The position numbers were made by a program, and so were the translations under genes. Under the pieces are notes generated by a model. That model ran no database searches. It had not been told where the DNA came from and saw only the letters and a program-made list of their open reading frames with translations. Of a stretch of 64,000 nt of DNA, positions 36,481 through 46,788 are shown in pieces. Source of the stretch: Phoronis australis (taxonomy: Eukaryota; Phoronida; Phoronidae). The stretch spans positions 575,337 to 639,336 of the forward strand of contig NMRA01000220.1 of assembly GCA_002633005.1 (NCBI GenBank). Reading direction: 5' to 3'. How positions within the stretch are numbered: the stretch's first letter is position 1; each line of letters begins with the position of its first letter.

Positions 36481-36688
36481 GTCAATGCCAATTCACAATA
36501 CAAATACTCATGGTGTATCCAAGATCATTAAATGTAGAGCTCTAATAGGCGCAGCATCACGCATTGGCACATGGGCATACATTGACATTTGTACTGTATA
36601 TTGTAAAGGTAATTTCGTCTCCCTTGATTTTCATGACAATTAGCCAATTCTTTCATTGCCGGTGTGATTTGCATAAAAATGTACTTAC

Positions 36689-36838
36689 GGTCACATTTTG
36701 TCAACGCACTATTAGGCGTAAAAGCACACTTGTGTAGAATGGATTGGTATTGAAGATTGCACTCGAAGCATTTCTTATTACTCGGCCCTTCGTCACATCT
36801 CATATGAGCACAGTTGGCCACCTCAGCGCGTGGACAAG
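36689..36838 (-). CDS. Exon 4: cysteine-rich module
   Basis: A 150-bp phase 1-1 exon of 50 residues contains seven cysteines (CPRAEVANC, MRC, KKCFEC, HKC, TKC). It lies between EGF-like exons in the same phase class. The pattern is not a clean EGF and may be a divergent EGF or a small disulfide knot. Acceptor TTCTAACAG, donor GTAAGT. Confidence 0.75.
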
Positions 36839-37082
36839 CTGTTAGAAAGGACATTAAAGTGTACACAACATGACTCTAGTACCTCAAAATAAATTTTATT
36901 ATTATATCTTACTAGATTTCAGTGCCTTTAGTGCACAGCTCATAAAGAAACACGCAAAAATTGAAAAAATAATAATTATGTACCACGTCATGGGTTGAGC
37001 CCAAGTCGTTCGCCATACTGTTCGGATCAGAGACATAGTGTATAGAGTGAAGAGAAAGCAAAGTACATTTAGTGTCGAGAAG

Positions 37083-37300
37083 GTTCGTAGAGGGACCAAA
37101 AGATGTGTTTCCGGAGGCTGCAGCAACAGCAGCCATGCAGAGAACGTCTCGGTGTTCCGAAGGACACCAAAGTTGCGCAGAAGTGGCATAGCTTCGTGCG
37201 CCGAACGAGAGTGTGGGACTCATCGTGGACCAAGCGATTCGGTCCGGGGCCACTCTGTGTTCTGCCCACTTTGAGGACTCGTGTTTCGACTCCAGTCACA
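37083..37300 (+). pseudogene. THAP zinc-finger domain, frameshifted
   Basis: Three frames together give a THAP (C2CH) domain. Frame 1 is KRCVSGGCSNSSHAENVSVF (37098-37157). Frame 2 is PKDTKVAQKWHSFVRRTRV, matching the family's F..PKD....+KW...+R. Frame 3 is LCSAHFEDSCF (37255-37287). Zinc ligands are at C37104, C37119, C37258 and H37267, with C-x4-C then C-x2-H 46 residues on, as the family requires. Two frameshifts break the domain. THAP domains bind DNA and are typical of P-element-type transposases and their domesticated relatives. It could be a dead copy or carry assembly indels. Confidence 0.65.
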
Positions 37301-37451
37301 GGAGACGTTACGATGAAGGCCTGGTTCAACAAAGGACAATAAACATCATTCAGAAACATCAGCTCTTAATTCAGGATCGTCTGTTGGATGACTGGGTTGA
37401 CTCGCTGAGCCCGAGGCCGCTTCTCTCGCGGGAGGATCCAGTTCGTAAGGC

Positions 37452-37616
37452 TCAAAGTAGAAAAGAACGCGCTGCCGGAAGCACATTAAACTTATTGTCG
37501 CTTTCGTGCAATCCCATTTCCTCATCCTGGCCACCATTCCCGTACGTTTCTTCATAGTATTCGTTCAATTCTTGCTCATAATCGTCGTCGCTTTCAAATT
37601 TCCTGCTCTCCGCCAT
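37452..37616 (-). CDS. Short acidic ORF, possible broken first exon
   Basis: MAESRKFESDDDYEQELNEY, then YEETYGNGGQDEEMG and an early stop after 54 residues. In the next frame the reading continues RVLFYFEPYELDPPARE (about 37350-37475). An acidic N terminus followed by a 'Y.FEP' motif is typical of invertebrate proteins annotated as P2X7-like C-terminal-domain proteins, but the following CxCGxC core is absent here. It overlaps the region 3' of the THAP relic on the opposite strand. The frame break suggests a pseudogene or a sequence error. Confidence 0.35.
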   Translation of the reverse strand: MAESRKFESDDDYEQELNEYYEETYGNGGQDEEMGLHESDNKFNVLPAARSFLL

Positions 37617-38810
37617 TGTTCAATGCTAGTCACTGATCTCTTGTGTTCAACCCATGACGTCACATGGCGGGAAATGTGAAAATTAGCAAAATTGAAAGAA
37701 AAATCAAAATTTCGAGTTAATTACACAAAATAAACATGGGTTTAGCTAAATTTTACGTCATACATTTAGTCTGTGGCCACCGGTAATTCAAAATGTGCAA
37801 AAATCCATGGTGTGTACTGTTTAAAGATCATTGACAACTTCACAGTTGACCAAAGCTGTCTTGGAAAAGGTACAGTAGTTATTATACGTTTTGACGTTTT
37901 CAAACTGCTATAAATCCGTCTTCTGTCACAAACATAAACTTTTAATTTTGACTACTTATCAGTATGAAATTAACCTCAAGATGTTCGTAGTTAAACTGAA
38001 ATGATCCCAAGGCTTTGAAAATTATTACCGGCTCCCTATTGCTTAAGGCTCCACTTCACAATGCTAAACTGCATTTTGTGCGCTGACCATGGTGTCAAGG
38101 AATAACGAATTGCCAGTTCTTTAAGACGGCAGTTTCTCTCCTTAGCCACAACGCAGGTTCGTACCCTCATTAACTTTTAATTCCTGTGCATTTAAACAGT
38201 CCCAATTGGCCCATTATCAAAAAATCGGAGACGGCGCATTGCTATGGATTGTGCAGGATTCAAATCCGAACGAAATTTAACCAGTAAAAAACAGTACTTT
38301 TATGAACATTCAAAGTCGAGAAATGGCATGAATTGCGTATCTCCCAAAATTGTTACTCTAAAAAGATCCAAAATGGACACCAATCTAATTTCAAATGAGA
38401 AATATTTTCTTTTGGATACCAAGAGATTAAGTAAGGCTAAATTTAAACATGTCGCACATCTATGAAGTTTAACCCGCACGTCTTGCCCAAAGTTAATATA
38501 ACATGTTATAAAATAACTTTGAACGTGTACGTGAACATGTATGTGAATTCAAACATTTTTAACCAGCGAAAGGAGGGAAACTCATCAGTCATTGATAAAG
38601 ACCTTGCGGACCAGATTGAAACGTCTGCAGTCAATCTACATCGTCTCAAAGTTAGTGGTTGTCTTATACTGCTATATGTACGTAATCACTTTGTCTATTA
38701 CTTAAACAACAATAATAGGCGTTTAATACTCAATCTGCACACATCGTCTCCATTGCGAGAAGTTTGCAACTTTCAACGTCTGGGAAGACGTAGCAGAAGT
38801 AAAAACTTAC

Positions 38811-38912
38811 GATCACAACGTGGCGAATAATACTCATCGGCACAGTTGGAGCAGTAGTTAGGGCTTACACAAGTACCTCCGTTGGGGCATGATGTTGACC
38901 CAAAACAAACAG
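38811..38912 (-). CDS. Exon 3: EGF-like module
   Basis: A 102-bp phase 1-1 exon reads VCFGSTSCPNGGTCVSP, then CSNCADEYYSPRCD. The cysteine pattern C-x5-C-x5-C-x6-C-x2-C-x9-C is EGF-like, with the NGGTC signature. Acceptor TGTTACAG, donor GTAAGT. Confidence 0.82.
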
Positions 38913-40204
38913 CTGTAACACAAGGTAAACACACATCTATTACTTTTGCACAATTTGCTGCATGACTAACCTTTGAGCATAAACGAAGCAAATAGCAAAT
39001 TATTCGTTGGTGATGTTGCCTAGCGACATTCCTTCTGAAGAACGTTACGATATACAATGTGGTTCTAGACGTTTCTTATAACTCAAACGATACAGACCCC
39101 ATTTTTGCCGTGACAGGCATGAACTGTGGACACAGCCTGTTGCTCTAGATCTGGAGACCAAGTGTCCAGACACAAGATATTGCTGTGGCGGCCATGTTTT
39201 TTCGCGTAGTTATAGCTTCAAATTAATCAATCTTGATATGTGGATAGATTTAGCCAAGAGTTGAAAGAAATGAAGACTAGTTCACAGGTGGGGCTAGCCT
39301 ATCACGGCCTCTTCTGATCAGTGATCAGTGATCCGTCGAAGACTGTCGTCAAGTAGGGCACGCAGCGGTGTTCTGTCGGCTACATGAAGACCACGTACAT
39401 GTGATGTATATGCCAAATTTCTTGAGCCACTACCAAGGGACATAAAAGATATCAAGCCATAGCAAAAATCCCACTAGAGGAATCAGCAGTAGTGTGATTT
39501 TACCAAAAATATGCTCTTCTCACCATGAAAAAAAAACCGACGTTGCCAGTTGACACCCACACCAATCGAGATTGGGCAAACTTAACTGGTTTGCCTGCTT
39601 CGAAATTCAGTGGTAGAAACCAGCAGCTAATTAAAGAGAATTGCATCACCTGTGGACGCTGATGAATCGGGCTCAACGTAATTACATGTACACTAGGGCC
39701 GACAATAGTATCTTTAAATGTTTGTATTGAAAGTTATTAAAATAATACATTTTCTTATTTCGCAAAAATTACACATGGTTACAGTAGGTTAATTGAATTT
39801 TGAAAATCAGACAAGAGTTATATAATTTTTGCAAACCGCAATTTTTGAACAATTTTGACAATATCCTGCTTCTCTTTAATTTTGCTTAGTGTGCAACATA
39901 ATTGAGCCAATTACCAAACCAACAGGCAGCAGTTCCAAACTGGGATAAGTCAAGTGTCATCGTACGAGTCTTGTTATGATACATATATCATGACCCATCA
40001 AGAAACTTGGGAAAAAACTGAATAACATGCACATTTACTTAATTGCCAATAAGGGGCCCCAGAACATTCGCACCGGTTCGAAAATCATTGTCATCCGGAT
40101 TTTTCCTTCCCGGTAGAAACGCATATGGAAGTTTTCATAACAGTGGCTTAGCCAATACAGATACCAAGGCGAAAAACCTGAAAATGAGAAAAATGACTCA
40201 TCTT
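38913..40204. other. Intron 2-3, first part; nothing seen
   Basis: No repeat copy or coding-like frame was recognised before the LINE fragment at 40205. Confidence 0.3.
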
Positions 40205-40530
40205 TGGTGTGCAATAACCCAAACCAAAACGTGCTTATTAGATACGGTCTTTTCCTCGACTCCGACAAGTTTAGGCATAACTTAAGTAATGTCTCTGACT
40301 GTAAATGTGGTGACCACCAATCTTATCCTCATATTTTCTTCAAATGTTCCTTCATCGAATACCTGAGAGACTAATTCTTTCGTGCACTCAATTAAAACCA
40401 ATCAATTGTTAAAGCTCTCAATTCTTGTAATAATATCCCTACTAAACTTACATTATTACTGAATGGTAGTCCTAACTTTGACCTTGTTCTCAATGAATTC
40501 CTCCTAAGCAACGTTAGCAAATTTTTATGA
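40205..40530 (+). pseudogene. LINE ORF2 C-terminal end, degenerate
   Basis: The plus-strand frame reads RYGLFLDSDKFRHNLSNVSD, then CKCGDHQSYPHIFFKC, the C.CG....P.HFFF.C zinc-knuckle-like tail found after the reverse transcriptase in several non-LTR retrotransposon clades. After two in-frame stops it continues LLLNGSPNFDLVLNEFLLSN to TGA at 40528. This is a 5'-truncated insertion, normal for LINEs. Confidence 0.65.
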
Positions 40531-40785
40531 ACCGTTTATAAATATTGTTGCTTCTGATTTCCATACATGAATCTGAACTTGTTTTTGTTTTCATATATTT
40601 GTAATAGCATATCTAAATATTGGAATACTTATATTAGATACTACTTAAATGTATATACCACTATGTGTATTAGTTTCATTCATGAATTGTCTACAACCCA
40701 GATATAATGCAGCGCGATTTCTGGGTTTGTTATTATTTCTTTGTATGTTCTGTGTATTCTTCAATAAATATATATCACTTTAAAA
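40531..40785 (+). mobile_element. LINE 3' UTR with terminal stem-loop
   Basis: AACCCAGA (40695-40702) and TCTGGGTT (40720-40727) form a perfect 8-bp stem with a 17-nt loop, followed by TGTATGTTCTGTGTATTCTT, CAATAAATATATAT and the end. The same structure is seen at 33400-33495. Confidence 0.6.
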
Positions 40786-40885
40786 GAGGTTGGGATTGAA
40801 GACAGTGCTCAACCGGCGGTACATTATCTCCTGAGCATCGTCCCATATGCGACTGAGACAATATCAACGTTTAACGAACACTTAC

Positions 40886-41008
40886 GGAGACAATTTGTGC
40901 CGGATCCAGAGTATCCTGAATTGCAAGTGCACGTGAAACTTCCGTGTGTGTTTGCGCATGTTGCATAAGTATGGCAGTTGTCAGTTCCACCGGCACACTC
41001 GTCTATGT
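40886..41008 (-). CDS. Exon 2: calcium-binding EGF-like domain
   Basis: A 123-bp exon, symmetrical phase 1-1, encodes the classic cbEGF start DIDECAGGTDNC, then the Asn/aromatic hydroxylation and calcium region CANTHGSFTC, and C.C.SGYSGSG..C. All six cysteines are present. Acceptor TTTTCCAG, donor GTAAGT. The 5' Asp codon is split with exon 1 and is restored correctly. Such modules usually act as rigid calcium-stabilised spacers in secreted proteins. Confidence 0.9.
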
Positions 41009-41065
41009 CTGGAAAAGAAACATTCATTCATGGTTGAGAATGATCAGTATACCATGTATTAGTTT

Positions 41066-41413
41066 CAGTAAAAATGGCCACTAGGTGGCGCAAACTACGT
41101 TGAATCTATCCGAAAACGGAAGGATACCGTCGTCTCACTAATAGATGCCTATACACCAAATTTTGTGAAAATATGTTGAGGGCCTTTGAAGATACAGAGG
41201 TAAACGTAAAAAAACTAAAATTGCCACAAGGGACACACCGGTAGTCGGATCCGTCCGAAACTTCGCTCATGCCGTACCATACATTGATGAAACACATGCA
41301 CAAAGTTTCATGAACATACGTCAACTGGTTTGGAGATAAGGTAGCGGACGCCGGACTCAGGACGGATGCCTGTCGGACGCCGTTCGGACGGACGGACAGA
41401 GATGACGGTATAA
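41066..41413 (+). repeat. CTCF-motif repeat family, copy 3 (fragment)
   Basis: Starts inside the element at CAGTAAAAATGGCCACTAGG (core CCACTAGGTGGCGC at 41078-41091). It runs through the GGACGCCG-rich part and ends GATGACGGTATAAT, without the terminal hairpin. It is in the intron between exons 1 and 2. Confidence 0.7.
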
Positions 41414-42679
41414 TCATTCACTACGTAAGCCAACGTCATGTGTCATTATCTTACTCATATGGAGTACATTTTCACTTCTATCATTTTGCTCGGTAGACGG
41501 CGCTTTTGTAAACATGGTGGCTCCCCATTTCTGGTTTAAGCAGTAGACTTATCGCGTTTTTGAATCAATGTAAATGTTACTGAACAACTGTCGTAAATGC
41601 CGACTCAGATCAATGTCCGAACCGGGAATCTGACATGGACCAGCCATGTACGCTTGCACGGTGGTACTTGCTTAAAAAGTGAGTTAAACGTGGTCTGAAT
41701 TGAAGATAAATTGGTGTTTTTCGACACATCACTGTGTCTGTGGCCGCTTGGGCTTCGACTCTCAGAGTTCAGTCTTATCACAACTAACTACATTGTACTT
41801 TGGAAACAAGTCGGATATAATGTTCCCTGGTTTTGAGAATGACGCTATCAATATGTTGTAATAGCTGTGGGGGTTCACTTGTTATAACTCACGGAATCAG
41901 GCGGTTATTGTTTACCATCCGACTCCATTAACGTACATGCTTGATATTAATATAAACAATAACCAATCACGCTGTTAGTGTTAGCCAGATGGAACACGGT
42001 CAGTGACAGCAAATGTCTAGAGTTGACCAGGCGAATACACGTGTTGTTGGTCACTTTATACTAGGGGACAATGGGAAATGAACGACAGGACAAGGACTTG
42101 GTCGAAAAAAGACGATGACTGTAATAACTGAATAACATTTCTATTAGTCAGTGGATTAACTAATGACCGCCGTCTCTAGCTGGCCCGAGTAGAGACGGTG
42201 AAGGGCCTCTTAGAGTTTCATACATCAAAGTCATGTTGTTTAAGTACCTCTTGCTCATAGAGGGACACCTTAGGTACCCAACTCAAACAAACACTCCTGT
42301 AATGTAACTTCTTCTACAATCAGTCCTTCGTTCAGTTGCCCAAATCATCAACTGGCCAGTTTTACACTGCGCGCCCACCTATTTTTACCGCGCCCGCCAG
42401 TGTGAGGCATAATTCGCCTAAATTCTTCCGGCGTATGTTACTGTCAGTGGATGGAACTTGTTATCCATGTCAGGGACCATTATATCCGAGCAGTAACTAC
42501 AGAATTTTTGCAAAAGGTTAATTGAACATGTTTCCCATCTGCAGTACTAAAATTGATCAGCTTGATTAAAATTTTACAGCCGTACGTCAACTCACTTGAA
42601 CACAGATAATTCTAGAGGGCACATCAGTCATCTTAGTAAAAATTGAAAGCCTTTGCTATTTACGTATATTTAATTTCAG
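41414..42679. other. Intron 1-2, no feature seen
   Basis: No repeat copy, RNA gene or coding-like frame was recognised. Confidence 0.3.
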
Positions 42680-42976
42680 ACAAAGTCAAAGACATGCATA
42701 TTATGTGGCAAACTCTTACACTCTAACTCCCACGCACACGAAGTTGAAAAAAGCTACATTAAAGCAGAGGTTCTTAGACTTTTACACCTCGTTTATATTC
42801 AATTCAACAACGATTTGCTGGATACTAGGCCTGTGCTTATCTGCAGCTCATGCATTCCGTTTTGTTCAAAACTCACACAGCTGCAGAAATCCACAAGAAT
42901 GGATGTCAGCATTCTCATTGCTCAGTCTGAAGATCGACAGAAACATGTACTAATTGATTTGCCATTTGTCTCCTAA
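42680..42976 (+). pseudogene. Possible exon with paired CxxC motifs (zinc-finger-like)
   Basis: After an AATTTCAG acceptor-like site, one frame stays open for about 98 codons. It reads KSKTCILCGKLLHSNSHAHE, an amphipathic stretch, LLDTRPVLICSSCIPFC and LTQLQKSTRMD, to TAA at 42974. C-x2-C, about 40 residues, then C-x2-C fits a ZAD-like or treble-clef zinc module. The following DNA shows coding-like stretches in two other frames (to 43230), so the gene is probably broken. It is on the opposite strand to the host intron. Confidence 0.4.
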
Positions 42977-43239
42977 GACGCCAACAGGAGCAAAGAGATT
43001 GTTAAATTTTGAGTCCGAGTTAAATGACCATGGGTATGCAGTATCTGAGGATTATCAACAATCCAACCCTTTCCTGTCAAACGTGTCTAAAGACTCGACT
43101 GAGCAACTTGATCGGAAGCTGTTTAAAATCAGTACATCGTTGGATGATCGCTGCAAGAAAAACTGTGCTTAGCATTCCCATGAAGGACCTGGATGACAAG
43201 CCGCTTCTTTGGAATATTGTGAAAGAAGAGTAAAATCGT

Positions 43240-44215
43240 CGACATGGGCTAACACTTCTGTGTGTCATTCACTTCATATTGCTGTGACTAAGAATGACAT
43301 CTCTGTAGCCATAGTGTATGGATTACATATAGATATTTGCAAAAAAACCCTCAAATCTGTGCCGTACAGAGGCTACTGTCTGCTGCGTGTATTCATCATC
43401 ATGCTGGCAATGGTGTATGTTTGAAATTTTTCAGATGGCTCACATTTATAGCTTATAATTGTTTTTAACATATAGTTTTAGCAAAGGTTACATAGTTGAT
43501 GATAGCAATTAGAACGGTGATATATTACATTAAAAGTTCTCCATATTGATACAGCCTCATAAATTCAGAACACAGAAATCTTGGCTGAAATTTATTTTTT
43601 TAATCCTGAAGTTTGAGGCGTGAGTGATTTGTATATTTTCGTACTTTTGAAATTCCTAACGCTATGTTGTAGCATAACAGGTTGCAAGAATACTCCTGTA
43701 AGTTCGATTTTTGAAATTCAGTGTGTAGTTAACTGTAAAACTGATGAATGACTCTTCTTGTTTATAAGTGGATCTGCTTTAAGAAAAAAGGTTGTAAAAG
43801 TGATGACAATTTATTGTTTAGTTTATGATCTTTAGTGATACACCAGCTTTAAAAATGTCAGTGACGAAAGGTAGAAATCATAAATGACAACAGATATCAA
43901 TAGTCCATTTCAGTTAATGACTCTGAAGCAGGTAATAGTGGCAGTACCCGTGTGGTTAAAGAGTCATGACATAATGCTTTCGATTTAAAAATCTTGAGGG
44001 ACTTTCAGATATGTAAGCTATGAGTGTTTTTTCACAAGAAATAATGTGTGTGTTGTTAAAATCAGTTGCATAGTGAGTTAGACACTGAATGATCTCAGTG
44101 CTTAATATACATCAAATTTTATGAAATTACATTGAGCGTGCTTTAATTTCCGCGGTCTCTTCATGATAAACAGACTCTTCAGCTATCTAAATTCAATATA
44201 TACTGCTAGTTAAAA
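43240..44215. other. Intronic, no feature seen
   Basis: AT-rich DNA without a recognised repeat or gene. Confidence 0.3.
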
Positions 44216-45746
44216 TACAAGAACAACGCGGAGCGCTGAAATGCGCCCACGAATGCATCGCAAATGGTGTGCCTTTAGGGTTATTTATTTGTATCATAAA
44301 AATGGCCAATAGATGGCGCAAAATGTACAATCCATTCAAATAGAGCTATGGATGCAAAACAAAACAGAGCTACCACTAGGAGGATCCACGGTATTCAGTC
44401 GCCATCATCAAACGTCCTCTTCACACTGAGAACATTTCAATTTTCAAAACCATCCCTAGAAGGATTTGGTTGACCAGGGTTTGAACACAGCAAAAATGGC
44501 CACTAGGTGGCGCAAAATACCTAGAATCCATTCAAAAATGGAGCAAAGCGTCATCTTTTCAATAAATGCCTACATTCAAAATTTCATGAAAATCTGTTTT
44601 GGACATTTGAAGATACAGAGGTAAACGTAAAAAACTAAACTTGCCTCTAGGGGACACACGAGAGATTAGATCCATCCTAAAATCGTTGTTGCTCGTTGTC
44701 ACCATCATATAAATACACTTGCCAAATCAAAAAAAAGAACCTGCAAACGGTTTGGGAAATACAGTCGTGAGCGCAAAAAAAATGCCAACAGAAGGCGCCA
44801 CAGTAATCGAAGTTGGAAAATCATCGTCAGCCGTCCACTTCATAGTTAAAACATAATATGCCAATTTTCGCAAATTATCCTGAAAGCGGTTTGGTTGATA
44901 GACGAGTGGACGCCAAAAACAGACTCGAAAACAGTAAAAATTTCCACTAGGTGGGGAAAAGTAGGTAGAATCCATCTGAAAATGGAAAGATGGCGTCACC
45001 TCATTAACAGATGCCTGTATGCCAAATTTTATGAAAATACATTGAGGACATTTGAAGATAGAGAGGTAAACGTAAAAAATAAAATTGCCACCAGGTCGCA
45101 CACCAGTAGTCAGATCTGTCTGATAGTCGTCATCCTGCTTTATTAACATCATATAAATGCACTTACTAAATTTAGTAAAGATCCTGCAAACGGTTTAGGA
45201 GATAGAGCCATAGGCGCAAAAAATGCCATTAGTAGGCGCCACAGTTGTTGAAGTTGTCGGAAAACCATCGTCAGCCGTCCACTTCATAGTAAGAACTTAC
45301 CTGTAAATGACAATTTTCGCAATCATCCTTTGAGCGGTTCAGTTGATGGAGGGATGGACGCCAAAAACAGACTTGAAAACAGTAAAAATGGCCGCTGGAT
45401 GACGCAAAATACCTCGAATCCATCCGAAAACAAAAGGATAGCGTCATCTCATTAATAGATGCCTATGTGCCAAATTTTATGAAAATCGGTTGAGGACCTT
45501 TCAAGATACATAGACTAACGTAAAGAAACTAAAATTGCCACCAGGGGACACAGCGGTTATTGGGTCGGTCCCAAATTCGTCGCCCTCAGTCGTCAACCCC
45601 ATAGGAACACACCTGCCAAATTTCAATAAGATCCTGCAAGGGGTTTATGAGATGCAGCCGGGGACGCCAGACGCCGGACGCCCGGACGCCCAGACAGAGG
45701 TGACGGCAATATGCGCCCACATATAAATATGTGGGCGCATAAAAAT
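44216..45746 (+). repeat. CTCF-motif repeat family, copy 4 (full length, most diverged)
   Basis: Starts TACAAGAACAACGCGGAGCG, then ATGCGCCCACGAATGC. Cores at 44306, 44500 and degenerate versions near 44783, 44945, 45087, 45230, 45390 and 45537. A GGACGCC stretch follows, and the copy ends with the perfect palindrome ATGCGCCCACATAT-AA-ATATGTGGGCGCAT at 45711-45740 and AAAAAT. It lies in the first recognised intron of the lectin gene. Confidence 0.78.
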
Positions 45747-45888
45747 AAAGCATATTCCGTGATGAGGGCAGTCAAGGTATTTACTCCAAATAACTGACGT
45801 TAATTTGTTCACTGTAACGGACTCAGTCTAATTAAAATATGCACACGCAAGCGTCACTAGTCAAATTTTGTAATGTACATTCACGTAC

Positions 45889-46136
45889 CTCGGCAGGAGT
45901 ACCAAACTTTCAGGTATTTTGTCCTCGACCAACATGTTTCCCCAAAGTTGTTGTTATTAGCTTGTACATTGCAATCAGTGTTTCCTTGACACATCGACTT
46001 TACTTTAGACGTCCTATCCGCCGGGTAACATGACAACAAGAATCTCACACCATACGTTGCTGACCTAACGTCGATAGTTGTGCCGGTATCACACCGTAGC
46101 ATAGCCGTACGACCCTCCTCTGCTTCTACAAATTTC
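45889..46136 (-). CDS. Exon 1 of lectin mosaic gene: SUEL-type lectin domain
   Basis: About 82 residues match the SUEL/galactose-binding-lectin fold (PF02140 type): an AEEGRTAMLRC start, the ATYG motif, LSC, MCQG, DCNV, FGETC (canonical FGDPC) and KYLKVWYSC at the end. The cysteines fall where the family has them, although the usual first N-terminal Cys is not in this exon. It is bounded by a TTTTGCAG acceptor and a GTACGT donor and enters with one base of a split codon, so an upstream exon is required. It ends in phase 1, matching exon 2. Confidence 0.88.
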
Positions 46137-46413
46137 CTGCAAAAGCAATGCTTGAGTAGAGGTTGACCCAAAAACGCCACCATTGAAAATGTCAGTGACT
46201 TTTCCACTTGTCAATCTGTTGCTATGTGTGATGCTTGTGTGGACGTTTAGGGCATTGTTTGTAACAAGATGCATTGCAGAAAAAAACATTTTCTGTGGAA
46301 ATATATATTGAGACAAAATGCATAGTTGCTGTGCAAGCTCGCTTTAAAAAGGCAATTGCGGTGTTGCCATTATTTAGACAAGAGTCTAATCTATTAATGA
46401 ACCCATAAATTCA

Positions 46414-46788
46414 GGTCACATGGCAATGCTGACAGCACCAGAGACACTCAAACAAGACGGTCGAAGAGTTCAAGGTCTCTAGATGATGTCCTGTTGAGTT
46501 GTCTGTAGTCCAAGTACGCTTCTGCAATGATGAATTTAGGTCACATGGCAATGCTGAGAGCGTCAGAGACACTCAAACAAGACGGTCGAAGAGCTCAAGG
46601 TCCCTAGATGATGTCCTGTTGAGTTGTCTGTAGTCCAAATACGCTTTTGCAATGATGAATTTAGGTCACATGGCAATGCTGAGAGCGTCAGAGACACTCA
46701 AACAAGACGGTCGAAGAGTTCAAGGTCCCTAGATGATGTCCTGTTGAGTTGTCTGTAGTCCAAGTACGCTTTTGCAATGATGAATTCA
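46414..46788. repeat. Tandem repeat, 3 copies of 125 bp
   Basis: Each copy begins GGTCACATGGCAATGCTGA (46414, 46539, 46664) and contains CAAACAAGACGGTCGAAGAG and GATGATGTCCTGTTGAGTTG. Copies 2 and 3 differ at only a few bases and copy 1 slightly more. It is about 280 bp upstream of the lectin exon. Confidence 0.9.

Larger units (their letters stand above)
5434..46136 (-). other. Gene span: SUEL lectin / EGF / FN3-like mosaic protein (5' end missing)
   Basis: Twenty-three minus-strand exons from 46136 to 5434 join into one frame of about 3,350 residues. Order from the N terminus: SUEL lectin, EGF(Ca), EGF-like, Cys-rich, EGF-like, then a long series of FN3-like repeats. Splice phases agree at every junction except exon 6 to 7, which is strong support for one gene. 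There are many N-glycosylation sequons (for example NGTK, NTTV, NATN) and no obvious membrane segment, so an extracellular protein is inferred. The probable role is carbohydrate binding (the SUEL fold binds galactose or rhamnose) and adhesion, perhaps in mucus, egg coat or immunity; that role is a guess. The initiator exon with the signal peptide was not identified. I do not recognise a named orthologue. Confidence 0.8.

Noticed and set aside
37083-37300. Functional THAP transcription factor
   Set aside because: The domain needs two frameshifts within 200 bp and no splice sites explain them; called a pseudogene instead.
38100-38175. tRNA-like B box (GCAGGTTCGTACCC)
   Set aside because: No A box or acceptor stem found at the correct spacing.
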